A stretch of 64,000 nt of DNA, taken from contig JASHNU010000038.1 in NCBI GenBank assembly GCA_030041475.1, positions 1 through 64,000 on the forward strand, in the 5' to 3' direction. Position numbers and translations under genes: made by a program. Below the pieces are notes generated by a model. It was not told the origin of the DNA. It did not search any database and saw only the letters and a list, made by a program, of their open reading frames with translations. The DNA comes from Candidatus Sulfotelmatobacter sp. (GTDB lineage: Bacteria > Acidobacteriota > Terriglobia > Terriglobales > Acidobacteriaceae). This document shows, piece after piece, positions 52,759-62,203 of this stretch (position 1 is its first letter; every line of letters starts with the position of its first letter).

Positions 52759-53815
52759 GGCCACAAAATTTCTCTTCGTCCTCGCGCTCGCAGTGCTCAA
52801 CGCGATTCCTGGTGCAACGCCCCTGACAGCGCAAACAACGGCGGCGCAGTCGCCACCCGCCCAAAATGACGCCAAACCGGCTGTCAGTTCCCAAGCCGCA
52901 CCGGCCCAGCCCAGTGCTCCAGCCACTTCTGCTCCGGAGCAGAGCAGCCCCAAGAGCGAGCAGGGAGTCTTCGTCTTCCGCAAGGATGTGGATGAAGTTC
53001 TGCTGCACGCAACCGTGATCGACGACCGCCAGCACATTGTCACGGACCTAGGCCGCGATGCATTCACCGTGTTTGAGGACGGCAAGCCGCAGAGCATTTT
53101 GTCTTTTCACCACGAGGATATTCCGGTGGCGATGGGCATAGTGATCGACAACTCCGGCTCCATGCGTGAGAAGCGCGCGAAAGTAAATCAGGCGGCTCTG
53201 AACCTGGTGCGGTCCAGCAATCCCAAGGACGAAGTATTCATCGTAAATTTCAACGACGAGTACTACCTCGACCAGGATTTCACCAACGACCTGCTGAAGC
53301 TGAAAGACGCCTTGGAGAAGATTGACGCTCGCGGGGGCACGGCCCTCTACGATGCGGTAGTGGCTTCCGCAGATCATTTGAAGAAGAATGCGCGGCTCGA
53401 AAAAAAAGTGTTGTTCGTTGTGACTGACGGCGAAGACAACGCCAGTAGTGAAAACCTGGAGCACGCGGTGAAGGACTTGCAGGAGGAGAATAGCCCGTCA
53501 GTCTATGCCATCGGGATTCTGGGTGAGGAGGAACATCCCAAGCGGGCCAAGCGGGCGCTGGAGACCATTGCCCAGCGGACCGGCGGCATTGCTTTTTTCC
53601 CGAAGACGCTTGATGAGGTGGACGCCATCAGCCGGACCATCGCCGGAGATATCCGGAGCCAGTACGCCATCGGCTACAAGCCAACCAACTCGCGGGCAAA
53701 CGGCGGCTTCCGCATGGTAAAGGTGGAAGCCAAGGCCAAGGGACACGGCAAGCTGATGGTCCGCACCAAGAGCGGCTATTACGCGGGGCCCTCGGGAGCA
53801 TCGGCGAGCAAATAA
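52724..53815 (+). CDS. VWA-domain protein of the acidobacterial type (second of a pair)
   Basis: A 363-aa paralogue of the preceding protein, overlapping it by 35 bp. It has a signal segment (FLFVLALAVLNAIPGATPLTA), an Ala/Pro/Ser-rich linker, the beta domain VLLHATVIDDRQHIVTDLGRDAFTVFEDG, and a VWA domain with DNSGSM, GGTALYDAVVAS and VTDGEDNAS. The MIDAS residues are intact in both copies, so both may bind a metal and a protein ligand in the envelope. Confidence 0.87.
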   Translation: MPGRDITPLLNRATKFLFVLALAVLNAIPGATPLTAQTTAAQSPPAQNDAKPAVSSQAAPAQPSAPATSAPEQSSPKSEQGVFVFRKDVDEVLLHATVIDDRQHIVTDLGRDAFTVFEDGKPQSILSFHHEDIPVAMGIVIDNSGSMREKRAKVNQAALNLVRSSNPKDEVFIVNFNDEYYLDQDFTNDLLKLKDALEKIDARGGTALYDAVVASADHLKKNARLEKKVLFVVTDGEDNASSENLEHAVKDLQEENSPSVYAIGILGEEEHPKRAKRALETIAQRTGGIAFFPKTLDEVDAISRTIAGDIRSQYAIGYKPTNSRANGGFRMVKVEAKAKGHGKLMVRTKSGYYAGPSGASASK

Positions 53816-53885
53816 GCCGCGAGTCGCGACCCATGAGCTCTGAGCGAACGGCCGCCTCAACGCTCGAAAGGTCATCGCTGGCTGC

Positions 53886-56147
53886 TCACTTCTCCAGCAT
53901 CTGCGCCGCTGACTCAATCACCGCTGATTCATCCTGCAGTGCCTTGGCCACGCGCACAATTTCCTGATCGGCCTCGGCGTAGCGCTTCTGCTCAATTCCT
54001 TCCCGCACGCCCGGGACGGTCTTCACTCCATATCCCGAATAAACGCCCGGTGCGTACAACAAATGTTTGTACCAGGGGCGTCTCGGCAATCCGTCATCAT
54101 TGCACAACTTGCGCTCGGTTTCGATGATCTCGGCATTCACCGCGCGCAGGGAATCGGCGGATCGATCTCCGAGCAATGCCTGGGCGCTTTGCAAAGCGTG
54201 CTTGTAGTGTTCTGCGGCGTGGGTGAGCGAGTCGACGGCGTTCTCCATAGGTGCAAAATTCAAGTGCGGCGGAACCTCTTCCTTCGGTGGCGCTACCGTC
54301 GGCCGACGCGGATCGAACGTCGCCTTGAAGACGCCCTCTTCCAGTTCTTTGTTGCGTTCGCGAATTTCTTCCTGCTTGTCGGCCAGGAGCTTTTTCAAGT
54401 CCTTCGTGTACTTCTGGACGGTGTCGGCAAAATCCACAAAATCAAAGGGCAGGACGTCGGCATCCGCCAGCCGCATTACCGATGCGCCCAGCGTTTGTGC
54501 CAGGGCTCGGCCATACACGAACTCTGTGTCAGAAAAATGCGTATACCAGTAGAAGTCGTCGTAAATCGAGTGATAGATCCCCTCCGGATCTTCGCCGCCG
54601 TAGCCAAGATTCATCGACGCAACCCCAAGATGATCCAGAAATGTGGTGAAATCCGTTCCCGACCCGAGCGCTTCGATTCGTAAATCTGGCCGCTGGCGCA
54701 ACTCGTTCCGCGCATCGGCGGAGTGAGCCTCAGCGATATCCGACAACTGCCGCCGCTGCCAGACCGTCATCTTGGTTTCGGGATCTTCAATGTCGCGTGC
54801 GACTCCGTTGATGAACTGCTCGAGACTGTGTGATCCGCCCATGAAGAACAGTCCGCGGCCATTGCCGTCAGTGTTGAGGTAGACCGCGGCATGCTGGCGC
54901 AATTCGTCAGCGTGCTGTTCGGCCCATTCGGTAGAGCCCAGCAGCATCGGTTCTTCGCCGTCCCACGCCGCATAAATGATCGTGCGGCGCGGCTTCCAGC
55001 CTTGTTTCACCAGCGTTCCGAGGGCGCGCGCTTCCTCCAGCAAGGGCGCCTGCCCGGAGACAGGATCTTCAGCGCCGTTCACCCACGCGTCGTGGTGATT
55101 GCCGCGGATGATCCACTCATCCGGCGCGACGCTGCCGGGAATTTTCGCGATGACGTCGTAAACCGGTTTGATGTCCCAGTTGAACTCCAGCTTCACGTGA
55201 ACCTTCGCCGGCCCGGGTCCTACGTGGTAAGGAATTGGCAAACTCCCGTGCCACTCTTCGGGAGCCATCGGTCCTTTCAGCGCGGCCAGCAACGGCTGCG
55301 CGTCGCCGTAGGAAATAGGCAGGACAGGGATCTTGGTCAGGCTCTTCGCTTCGTTGATCGGCAGGCGCTTGGCGTCGTGAGTTGCGCCAATGCCCGGAGT
55401 AAGCGGATCGCCGGGATTCGACGACGCGAAGTCCATCACGCTGCCGCGCTGAACCCCGTTTGGAGTGCGCATGGGACCTTCAGGAAAAACATCTTCGACG
55501 CTGTAGCCGTCGTCGCTGGGCTCGGAGTAAATGAGGCAGCCGATGGCTCCGTGCTCGGCGGCCACTTTCGGCTTCACGCCACGCCAGGAATGGTAGTACT
55601 TGGCGATCACAATCGCACCCTTCACCGAGACACCCAGCCGGTCGAGCTTTTCGTAGTCCTCGGGCAGGCCGTAGTTGACGAACACCAGGGGCGCGGTCAC
55701 GTCGCCATCGATCGAATAGGCGTTGTAGGTGGGAAGCTGCTCTGACTTCTGATTCGACGTTGGATCGACCGCGACTACCGGCTCGTCGAGCTTCGCCGTG
55801 AACTTCGTGGGCTCGAGCATTTCGAGCACTCTCACCTTCGGCGTGGGGAACAGGACTTCGAAGGTCTCGATATGCGCGTCGAGTCCCCACTCTTTGAAGT
55901 GCGCAAGAATCCACTCTGCGTTGTCTTTGTCGTAAGGCGACCCGACATGGTGCGGTCGAGCGCTGAGCCGGCGCATGTATTCGCGCAGATTGCTGGTGTC
56001 GGGAATGGCGCGAAATTTCGCCTCCCAGTCGCGCTCGGTCTGGCTGGAACGCGGAGGATAGCCGGGCATCGCGGCCTCGTCTGCGCCGAGAACAGCGGTG
56101 GGAAAAGTCAGGGTCAAGATCAGCAGTACTGCGGCGACGCGTTGCAT
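53886..56147 (-). CDS. Exported M28-family metallopeptidase (glutamate carboxypeptidase II-like)
   Basis: A 753-aa protein: signal peptide (MQRVAAVLLILTLTFPTAVLGA), a protease-associated (PA) domain inserted in the N-terminal half (VFVNYGLPEDYEKLDRLGVSVKGAIVIAKY), an M28 peptidase domain with zinc ligands in RGNHHDAWVNGAEDP, WDGEEPMLLGSTEWAE and YHSIYDDFYW, and a C-terminal helical dimerisation domain. The arrangement is that of folate hydrolase/PSMA-like enzymes that remove C-terminal residues from peptides. ATG 56147 is supported by the signal peptide. Confidence 0.93.
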   Translation of the reverse strand: MQRVAAVLLILTLTFPTAVLGADEAAMPGYPPRSSQTERDWEAKFRAIPDTSNLREYMRRLSARPHHVGSPYDKDNAEWILAHFKEWGLDAHIETFEVLFPTPKVRVLEMLEPTKFTAKLDEPVVAVDPTSNQKSEQLPTYNAYSIDGDVTAPLVFVNYGLPEDYEKLDRLGVSVKGAIVIAKYYHSWRGVKPKVAAEHGAIGCLIYSEPSDDGYSVEDVFPEGPMRTPNGVQRGSVMDFASSNPGDPLTPGIGATHDAKRLPINEAKSLTKIPVLPISYGDAQPLLAALKGPMAPEEWHGSLPIPYHVGPGPAKVHVKLEFNWDIKPVYDVIAKIPGSVAPDEWIIRGNHHDAWVNGAEDPVSGQAPLLEEARALGTLVKQGWKPRRTIIYAAWDGEEPMLLGSTEWAEQHADELRQHAAVYLNTDGNGRGLFFMGGSHSLEQFINGVARDIEDPETKMTVWQRRQLSDIAEAHSADARNELRQRPDLRIEALGSGTDFTTFLDHLGVASMNLGYGGEDPEGIYHSIYDDFYWYTHFSDTEFVYGRALAQTLGASVMRLADADVLPFDFVDFADTVQKYTKDLKKLLADKQEEIRERNKELEEGVFKATFDPRRPTVAPPKEEVPPHLNFAPMENAVDSLTHAAEHYKHALQSAQALLGDRSADSLRAVNAEIIETERKLCNDDGLPRRPWYKHLLYAPGVYSGYGVKTVPGVREGIEQKRYAEADQEIVRVAKALQDESAVIESAAQMLEK

Positions 56148-56277
56148 TTTGCAGTTTTCCTTTCCGGTCGGATGGCGGGTAATTATAGCCTTACGGTCGT
56201 GCCTGAAGAACAGCCTGTGGAATTGACGATTCTTCCCACTGCCCGTACCCTGTAGGGTGCGTCTGAAAAGTTCTGCA

Positions 56278-57210
56278 ATGTCCTGCCTGCGCGTTGCCGA
56301 CGACATTACTCAACTGGTCGGCGAAACCCCCCTGTTGAAGTTGAGGCGGCTGGTTCCGGCCGGGTCGGCTGATGTATTCGCCAAACTCGAGTACCTGAAC
56401 CCCGGGGGCAGTCTCAAAGACCGCGCCGCGATCGGCATCATTCGCCGCGCCGAGGAGGAAGGAAAACTTGCTCCCGGCGCAACCATCGTCGAAGCCACCG
56501 CCGGCAACACCGGTATAGGGCTGGCGCTGATCGGTGTGAATCGCGGCTATAAAGTGAAGCTGTTCGTGCCCGAGAAATTTTCCGAAGAGAAAGTGACCAT
56601 CATGCGCGCGCTGGGCGCCGACGTGACCCGCACACCCGATGTGGAGGGCATGCAGGGCGCCATCCGCCGTGCAAAGGAACTGGCCGCAAGCGATCCCAAG
56701 GCGTTCATGGCGGGGCAGTTCGAAAATCCCGCCAATCCCGACTACCACTACGAAACCACCGCTCACGAGATTTTCGAGCAAATGGAAGGCCGCATCGACG
56801 CGGTCGTCATCGGTTGCGGCACTTGCGGAACGCTGACCGGCGTTGCTCGCTACCTGAAGGAACAGACTCCGAAAACGCTGGCCTTTGCGGTGGAAACGCA
56901 GGGCTCGGTTCTGGGGGGCGGACCTCCCGGAACACACAAGGTCGAAGGTATCGGGAACACTTTCATCCCGCAGACATTCGATCCCGCGGTGTGCGACGAA
57001 GTCATTAAGGTAATGGACGACGAAGCCTTCGACACCGTGAAGTTGCTGGCGGCGCAGGAAGGAGTGCTGGCCGGGTCGAGCGGCGGCGCAGCGGCGTTCG
57101 CGGCATTGAAAGTGGCGCGGCGTCTAGGACCGGGAAAGCGCGTGGTGACGGTCATTCCGGATTCGGCCGAGCGCTATCTGTCGAAAAAGATTTTCGAGGG
57201 CGGAATCTAG
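56278..57210 (+). CDS. PLP-dependent cysteine synthase/cystathionine beta-synthase-like enzyme
   Basis: A 310-aa fold type II PLP enzyme. The Schiff-base lysine is in NPGGSLKDRAA, the substrate loop is EATAGNTGIGLA and the phosphate-binding loop is GCGTCGTLTG (usually GTGGT). No CBS regulatory domain follows. Directly upstream of a cystathionine gamma-lyase/synthase, it is likely to act as a cystathionine beta-synthase in transsulfuration; O-acetylserine sulfhydrylase is the alternative. GTG 56257 is another possible start. Confidence 0.87.
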   Translation: MSCLRVADDITQLVGETPLLKLRRLVPAGSADVFAKLEYLNPGGSLKDRAAIGIIRRAEEEGKLAPGATIVEATAGNTGIGLALIGVNRGYKVKLFVPEKFSEEKVTIMRALGADVTRTPDVEGMQGAIRRAKELAASDPKAFMAGQFENPANPDYHYETTAHEIFEQMEGRIDAVVIGCGTCGTLTGVARYLKEQTPKTLAFAVETQGSVLGGGPPGTHKVEGIGNTFIPQTFDPAVCDEVIKVMDDEAFDTVKLLAAQEGVLAGSSGGAAAFAALKVARRLGPGKRVVTVIPDSAERYLSKKIFEGGI

Positions 57211-57228
57211 AACCAGCAGCCGATATTC

Positions 57229-58386
57229 ATGACAAATAAAAGATCTTTCGGCTTCGCCACGCGCGCCATTCACACTGGCCAGGAGCCCGACCCGCTGACC
57301 GGCGCGGTGACGGTGCCGATTTATCCGACGTCGACTTACGTCCAACAGGGCATCGGCGAGCACAAGGGATATGAATATTCCCGCGTCTCGAATCCCACGC
57401 GCACGCGCCTCGAACAGAATCTCGCCGCGCTCGAAGGCGGCGTCGCGGCTCGCGCGTTCTCCAGCGGTATGGCCGCGATCCACGCGATTGTGAGCATGCT
57501 GAAGTCGGGCGACCACATGGTCTGCGGCAACGATCTCTATGGCGGAACGCCGCGGTTGTTCAACCAGGTCATGGCCGATCTCGGCCTCGAATTTTCTTAC
57601 GTCGACACGACCGATGCTGGCAACGTCGACCGTGCCATCCGCAAAAACACGCGCATGGTCTACGTGGAGACGCCGACGAATCCGCTGATGCGTCTGAGCG
57701 ATCTGGCTGCCATCAGTGCGATATGCCGCAGGCGCAAGGTTTGGCTGGTGGTCGACAACACGTTTATGTCGCCGTATTTTCAGCAGCCGCTCGCTCTGGG
57801 TGCCGATCTGGTGGTGCATTCGACCACGAAATTCCTGAACGGCCACAGCGACGGACTTGGGGGCGTGGTCGTCTGCGCCCACTCCGAGCACGCTGAAAAG
57901 CTTGCGTTCCTGCAGAAAGCCGTGGGAGCGATCTTGTCGCCGTTTGAATGCTGGCTGGTGCTGCGCGGAGTGAAGACGCTCGCCGCTCGCATGGAAATTC
58001 ACGACCGCAACGGCCGCATCGTTGCGGACTTTCTTTCGAAGCACGAGAAGGTCGGTGCGGTTTTCTATCCAGGATTGAAGGATCATCCGCAGCATGCGCT
58101 GGCAAAAAAACAAATGACTGGATTCGGGTCAATGATCACGTTTGAGACCGGGTCGCTTAAGAATGCCAATAAAATGCTGAAGAGACTGCAGGTGTGTTCG
58201 CTGGGCGAGTCCCTCGGCGGAGTCGAGACGCTGATCTCGCATCCTGCGACCATGACCCATGCCGCACTCGGTGAGAAAGGCCGCAAGGCGATCGGCATCA
58301 CTGACGGCATGGTGCGAATTTCGGTGGGCATCGAGGACGTTGACGATATTCTCGCCGATCTCGACCAGGGATTGAGCGCGATTTAG
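57229..58386 (+). CDS. Cystathionine gamma-lyase/gamma-synthase family enzyme
   Basis: A 385-aa Cys/Met-metabolism PLP enzyme. It has FATRAIHTGQEPDPLTGAV, YEYSRVSNPTRTRLEQNLAALEGG, SSGMAAIHAI, YVETPTNPLMRLSD, the PLP lysine in HSTTKFLNGHSD, and SLGGVETLISHPATMTHA. Cystathionine gamma-lyase and gamma-synthase cannot be separated by eye. It lies 18 bp after the beta-synthase-like gene, together suggesting homocysteine-to-cysteine conversion. Confidence 0.92.
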   Translation: MTNKRSFGFATRAIHTGQEPDPLTGAVTVPIYPTSTYVQQGIGEHKGYEYSRVSNPTRTRLEQNLAALEGGVAARAFSSGMAAIHAIVSMLKSGDHMVCGNDLYGGTPRLFNQVMADLGLEFSYVDTTDAGNVDRAIRKNTRMVYVETPTNPLMRLSDLAAISAICRRRKVWLVVDNTFMSPYFQQPLALGADLVVHSTTKFLNGHSDGLGGVVVCAHSEHAEKLAFLQKAVGAILSPFECWLVLRGVKTLAARMEIHDRNGRIVADFLSKHEKVGAVFYPGLKDHPQHALAKKQMTGFGSMITFETGSLKNANKMLKRLQVCSLGESLGGVETLISHPATMTHAALGEKGRKAIGITDGMVRISVGIEDVDDILADLDQGLSAI

Positions 58387-58388
58387 GG

Positions 58389-59225
58389 GTGCCCGCATCC
58401 CCAGGGCCTACTTCCAGAGTTACACCGGCTGTGACCGACTCACCACATCGCGAGTGGAATTCCGATGTCTACCATCGCCTGTCTGCGCCGCAGGTCAGCT
58501 GGGGCAAGAAAGTTCTTTCGAGGCTGCGTCTACGGGGCGACGAGCTCGTTCTCGACGCAGGATGCGGCACTGGCCGCCTGACCGCTGATCTGCTCGAATC
58601 CTTGCCTCGCGGACGAGTGATTGCAATGGATCTATCCGAGAACATGCTGCGCTCCGCAAGCGAGCATTTGGCCAGGTATGGGTGTCAGGTGCGACTAGTT
58701 GCATGCGATCTTCTGCAGCTGCCGTTCGAAGGCGCATTTGACGGCATCGTGAGCACCGCCGCGTTTCACTGGGTGCTCGACCACGAACGGTTGTTCGCCA
58801 ATCTTCACCGCGCGCTGGTTCCGGGAGCCTGGCTGGAAGCGCAATGCGGAGGCGGCCCGAACCTGGAGCGGTTACGCGAGCGCGCCAACGCTCTAGGGGC
58901 GACGCGCCCGTTCAATCACTTCTTTGCTGGATTCCGCGAGCCCTGGCTCTTCCAGGATGCGGCTGGCGTGGCTGAATGCCTGCGCCGCGCCGGATTTGTT
59001 GACGTAGAAACTTCCATCGAGCCGGCGATGACTATTCTCGACAGTGCCAAGGAGTACACCGAATTCGTCCGCAATATCATCTTGCAGCTGCACCTGGAGA
59101 ATCTGCCTTCGGAAAGACTCCGAGCCGAGTTCATGGCGGTGTTGCAGGAACAAGCCGCCGCAGACGATCCGCCCTTCTCCCTTGATTACTGGCGCCTCAA
59201 CCTGCGTGGGAGAGTGCCTGAATGA
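58389..59225 (+). CDS. Class I SAM-dependent methyltransferase (trans-aconitate methyltransferase-like)
   Basis: A 278-aa methyltransferase with SAM motif I VLDAGCGTGRLTADLL, motif II acidic residue in VIAMDLSENML and the post-motif FDGIVSTAAFHWVLD. The AAFHWV segment and length resemble trans-aconitate 2-methyltransferase, but the substrate is unknown. GTG start two bases after the preceding stop, so probably co-transcribed with the transsulfuration pair. Confidence 0.85.
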   Translation: MPASPGPTSRVTPAVTDSPHREWNSDVYHRLSAPQVSWGKKVLSRLRLRGDELVLDAGCGTGRLTADLLESLPRGRVIAMDLSENMLRSASEHLARYGCQVRLVACDLLQLPFEGAFDGIVSTAAFHWVLDHERLFANLHRALVPGAWLEAQCGGGPNLERLRERANALGATRPFNHFFAGFREPWLFQDAAGVAECLRRAGFVDVETSIEPAMTILDSAKEYTEFVRNIILQLHLENLPSERLRAEFMAVLQEQAAADDPPFSLDYWRLNLRGRVPE

Positions 59226-59240
59226 AGGCTTGATCGATTT

Positions 59241-59567
59241 CTACGAATCCTCCCGCAACGAGTCTGCCAGCCATTCCAAGTACTCACTGCTGCCATCTTC
59301 GATATTGATCGCAATGCACTCCGGCAGTTGGTAGGAATGCAGTTCGCGAATCGCGTCGCGGACTGCAGGAAATAACTGCGCACTCGTTTTGATGATGAGC
59401 AGCCACTCCCGGCCCGACTCGACTTTGCTTTGCCAGCGATAAATAGATTCAATTTGCGGAACGATGTTGACGCACGCGGCAAGCTGGGCGTCGACCAGAT
59501 GGGTTGCGATCCTTCTGCCTTCGTCTTCCGAACCCGCGGTGGAGAGGACGATTCGTTTGTCAGTCAT
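59241..59567 (-). CDS. cutA: Divalent-cation tolerance protein CutA
   Basis: A 108-aa CutA1 protein (ferredoxin-like trimer). Family segments: VLSTAGSEDEGRRIATHLVDAQLAACVNIVPQIESIYRWQ, EWLLIIKTSAQLFPAVRDAI and YQLPECIAINIEDGSSEYLEWL. Role in metal tolerance is not well defined. It faces the methyltransferase gene and diverges from the phosphohexomutase gene. Confidence 0.95.
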   Translation of the reverse strand: MTDKRIVLSTAGSEDEGRRIATHLVDAQLAACVNIVPQIESIYRWQSKVESGREWLLIIKTSAQLFPAVRDAIRELHSYQLPECIAINIEDGSSEYLEWLADSLREDS

Positions 59568-59639
59568 ATAAAATCAGCGGTCAGCTTTCCTTCGTCTGCT
59601 TCTCCAGCAGACGAATCGGTCGAACGGAATGAGGTATTC

Positions 59640-61049
59640 ATGCTAACGCAGATCAAGTTTGGCACATCGGGTTGGCGCGCGGTGATGGCCGAGGAATTCA
59701 CCTTTGCCAACGTACGGCGCGCTGTCGGCGGCATCGCCCGCTATGTGGCTTCGGAGAAGCCGCAGGGCGCACGCGTGATCGTCGGCCGCGACCCGCGGTT
59801 TCTGGGCGAGACCTTCTGCTCCATGGCCGCCGATATTCTCGCGGCGCACCGAATCACGCCTTTGATGGTCGCCGAACCTGCGCCCACGCCGTCGTTTGCC
59901 TATGCCGTGATTCAGGACAAAGCCGATGGCGTCATCAACTTCACCGCCTCACACAATCCTCCCGAATACAACGGGATCAAATTTTCCACGCCCGATGGTT
60001 GCCCGGCCCTGCCCGAAGTCACGAAGAGGATCGAAGCGGAAATTCTTGCTGCAGATTGTGCGTCGTCGCCGATTGCAAAGGCCGATAAGCCCGCTCCAAG
60101 GCAAACCCTCGACCCGAAGCTCGCCTATCTCAAGCGCCTCGCCGAAATTGTCGATCTCGAAGCGATTCGGAAGGCAAACCTGCGCGTAGCGTTCGATCCC
60201 ATGTGGGGCGCGGCTCGCGGATATTCCGACGACCTGCTGCGCGGCGCCGGCATCAACGTGGTCACAGTTCATGATTACCGCGATGTCCTGTTCGGTGGCC
60301 ACGCGCCCGAACCGGACGACCATCTGCTCGAAGATCTACGCCTGAAAATGCGCGAAACAGCCGCTCACATCGGCATTGCGACCGACGGCGACGCTGACCG
60401 TTTCGGGATCGTCGACGCCGACGGAACTTTTCTGCAGCCGAATTATGTCATCGCTCTTCTCTTCGATTATCTCGTCGAAAGCCGCGGCTGGAAAAATGGA
60501 GTGGCCAAGTCGGTCGCAACTACGAATCTCGTCAATGCGCTGGCTCGACACCACGGCGTAGAACTGCACGAGACGCCGGTGGGATTCAAGTACATTGGCG
60601 AACTGATCATGCAGGACAAGATCGCGATCGGAGGCGAGGAGAGCGCAGGGCTTTCTATCCGGCATCACGTGCCGGAAAAAGATGGCGTGCTAGCCGGGCT
60701 TTTATGCTGCGAGGCGGTGGCGCGGTGCGGCAAGTCGCTGACCGAACAACTGCGACGCATCAGTAACCAGGTTGGTTCGTTCTTTCCGAAACGAGAGAAC
60801 TTCCGCTTGACGCCCGAGGTGAAGCAGAAGTTCACTGAAAAGCTGCGGGTTGATCCGAAGGAGTTCTGCGGGCACGCGGTAGAGCAGGTGGTTCGCACCG
60901 ACGGCTTGAAGCTGGTTTTCAGCGATGGCTCGTGGGTCTGTTACCGCTTGTCGGGCACGGAGCCGGTGGTGCGCCTTTATTCGGAAGCGCGCAGCGAAAA
61001 AGGTTTGGAGAAGTTAAGCACCGCGGCCAAGCACTGGATTTTCGAATAA
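59640..61049 (+). CDS. Phosphoglucomutase/phosphomannomutase family protein
   Basis: A 469-aa alpha-D-phosphohexomutase. The phosphoserine loop is TASHNPPEYNG (about residue 100), the metal loop TDGDADRFG (about 247), the sugar loop GGEESAGLSI and the phosphate-binding loop RLSGTEPVVR. It interconverts hexose 1- and 6-phosphates. GAGG before ATG 59640 and the N-terminus LTQIKFGTSGWRAVM fix the start; the open frame runs further upstream through the cutA gene. Confidence 0.94.
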   Translation: MLTQIKFGTSGWRAVMAEEFTFANVRRAVGGIARYVASEKPQGARVIVGRDPRFLGETFCSMAADILAAHRITPLMVAEPAPTPSFAYAVIQDKADGVINFTASHNPPEYNGIKFSTPDGCPALPEVTKRIEAEILAADCASSPIAKADKPAPRQTLDPKLAYLKRLAEIVDLEAIRKANLRVAFDPMWGAARGYSDDLLRGAGINVVTVHDYRDVLFGGHAPEPDDHLLEDLRLKMRETAAHIGIATDGDADRFGIVDADGTFLQPNYVIALLFDYLVESRGWKNGVAKSVATTNLVNALARHHGVELHETPVGFKYIGELIMQDKIAIGGEESAGLSIRHHVPEKDGVLAGLLCCEAVARCGKSLTEQLRRISNQVGSFFPKRENFRLTPEVKQKFTEKLRVDPKEFCGHAVEQVVRTDGLKLVFSDGSWVCYRLSGTEPVVRLYSEARSEKGLEKLSTAAKHWIFE

Positions 61050-61084
61050 GAAGCATTTTGCAGAAGTAAGGTGCAAAGATCTCC

Positions 61085-61558
61085 GTGAAGCCCTCATTCA
61101 AGATCGCCCGCATCTCCAGCCCGGAGGACGGTCTGCGCGCCTTTGTTGAGCGCGCTCCGCAGGCAGAAGCGTTTGCCGCCGCCTGGATTGAACGAGCAAG
61201 GATCGAGCGGGCAAGGCCGCTGTTCACGCGCCTTTATGTTTTGCGTCGCCGCATCGCGACGTTTGTTGTCGTCGTGCTGGCCGGGACGCTGTTTGTGCAC
61301 GTCATGTTGGGCGCCAATGGAATGGTCGTGTATCGGCAGAAGCGCGCCGAGTACGAGGCCTTGAAAAAGCAGATCGACCGCGTACAACAAGAGAACGACC
61401 GCCGCACACAGCAAATCCAAGGCCTGAAGAGCAACGAGCAGGCGATCGAGAAAGAGGCTCGCGAGCAACTCGGCTACGCAAAGCCGGGAGAATACGTCTA
61501 CGTCGCACCCCCTCCAGCCAAGCCGGCGCCGACGGCGAATCGTTCCGCGCAGAAGTGA
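61085..61558 (+). CDS. FtsB/DivIC-like septum formation protein
   Basis: A 157-aa single-pass membrane protein: basic N-terminus, membrane segment (IATFVVVVLAGTLFVHVML, about 58-76), then a coiled coil (YRQKRAEYEALKKQIDRVQQENDRR) and REQLGYAKPGEYVYV, the typical FtsB/DivIC ending, plus a Pro/Ala tail. It would help recruit FtsW/FtsI at the division site. GTG 61085 start. Confidence 0.85.
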   Translation: MKPSFKIARISSPEDGLRAFVERAPQAEAFAAAWIERARIERARPLFTRLYVLRRRIATFVVVVLAGTLFVHVMLGANGMVVYRQKRAEYEALKKQIDRVQQENDRRTQQIQGLKSNEQAIEKEAREQLGYAKPGEYVYVAPPPAKPAPTANRSAQK

Positions 61559-61778
61559 ACCGTCGATTCTTTGCGGCGAGTGACGGTACTGGCTGAATTT
61601 CAGCCACTACCCGAGTGACCTCTCTGACAATTGCGCTGCGGCGCTGTGATATAGTTCCCCCTGCCATTTCAAAACTGGACAGGGATTCCCGGTTGCCTGC
61701 GCGGGACTCTATCTTCGACGCACGTTAGGTTTTGCGGAGTGGGGCCGCTATCAGAAATCGAAAAGGAGAAAAGCCGCC

Positions 61779-62108
61779 ATGAAAAAAATGCTGGTGATCT
61801 GTCTTGCTGCATGTTTCGTGCTCGCTCTTTCGGCCGCCGCGTTCGACGACATGGGGAAGAGCACCACGGTTAACGGGTGGGCTGTCGACGACAAGTGCGG
61901 CGCCAAGGGCGCCAACGCCGCGGCTGAGGCCTGCACCAAGAAATGCCTTGCCGCTGGCGCCAAATTGGTCATCGTCACCGATGGCGAGAATAAGATCCTA
62001 CAGGTGCAGAACCCGGACGCCCTCAAGGGGCATGAGGGGCATCACGTTGCAGTGACCGGCACCGTGACGGCCGATTCCATCAAAATTGGAAGCGTGAAGA
62101 TGCTGTGA
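61779..62108 (+). CDS. Small secreted protein of unknown function
   Basis: A 109-aa protein with a clear signal peptide (MKKMLVICLAACFVLALSAAAF) and a short domain with two cysteine pairs (DDKCGAKG and ACTKKCLAAGAK) followed by a beta-rich stretch (HHVAVTGTVTADSIKIGSVKML). Such small proteins are frequent in acidobacteria. AAAAGGAG precedes the ATG, and a strong terminator follows. Confidence 0.8.
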   Translation: MKKMLVICLAACFVLALSAAAFDDMGKSTTVNGWAVDDKCGAKGANAAAEACTKKCLAAGAKLVIVTDGENKILQVQNPDALKGHEGHHVAVTGTVTADSIKIGSVKML

Positions 62109-62133
62109 GCCAACTGAGGCTCCGATGATTGAA

Positions 62134-62153
62134 GGGCGGCCGACAGGCCGCCC
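62134..62153 (+). terminator. Intrinsic terminator after the small secreted protein gene
   Basis: GGGCGGCC-GACA-GGCCGCCC forms a perfect 8-bp stem followed by GTTTCTGTTT, 25 bp after the stop codon. Confidence 0.8.
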
Positions 62154-62203
62154 GTTTCTGTTTAGGTCAGTTTCAATTTCTTTTTGCTGCTACCGCGACG
62201 TTA

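Noticed and set aside
56278-58386. The transsulfuration pair as something unusual
   Set aside because: Beta-synthase-like and gamma-lyase-like genes side by side are common in bacteria; ordinary.
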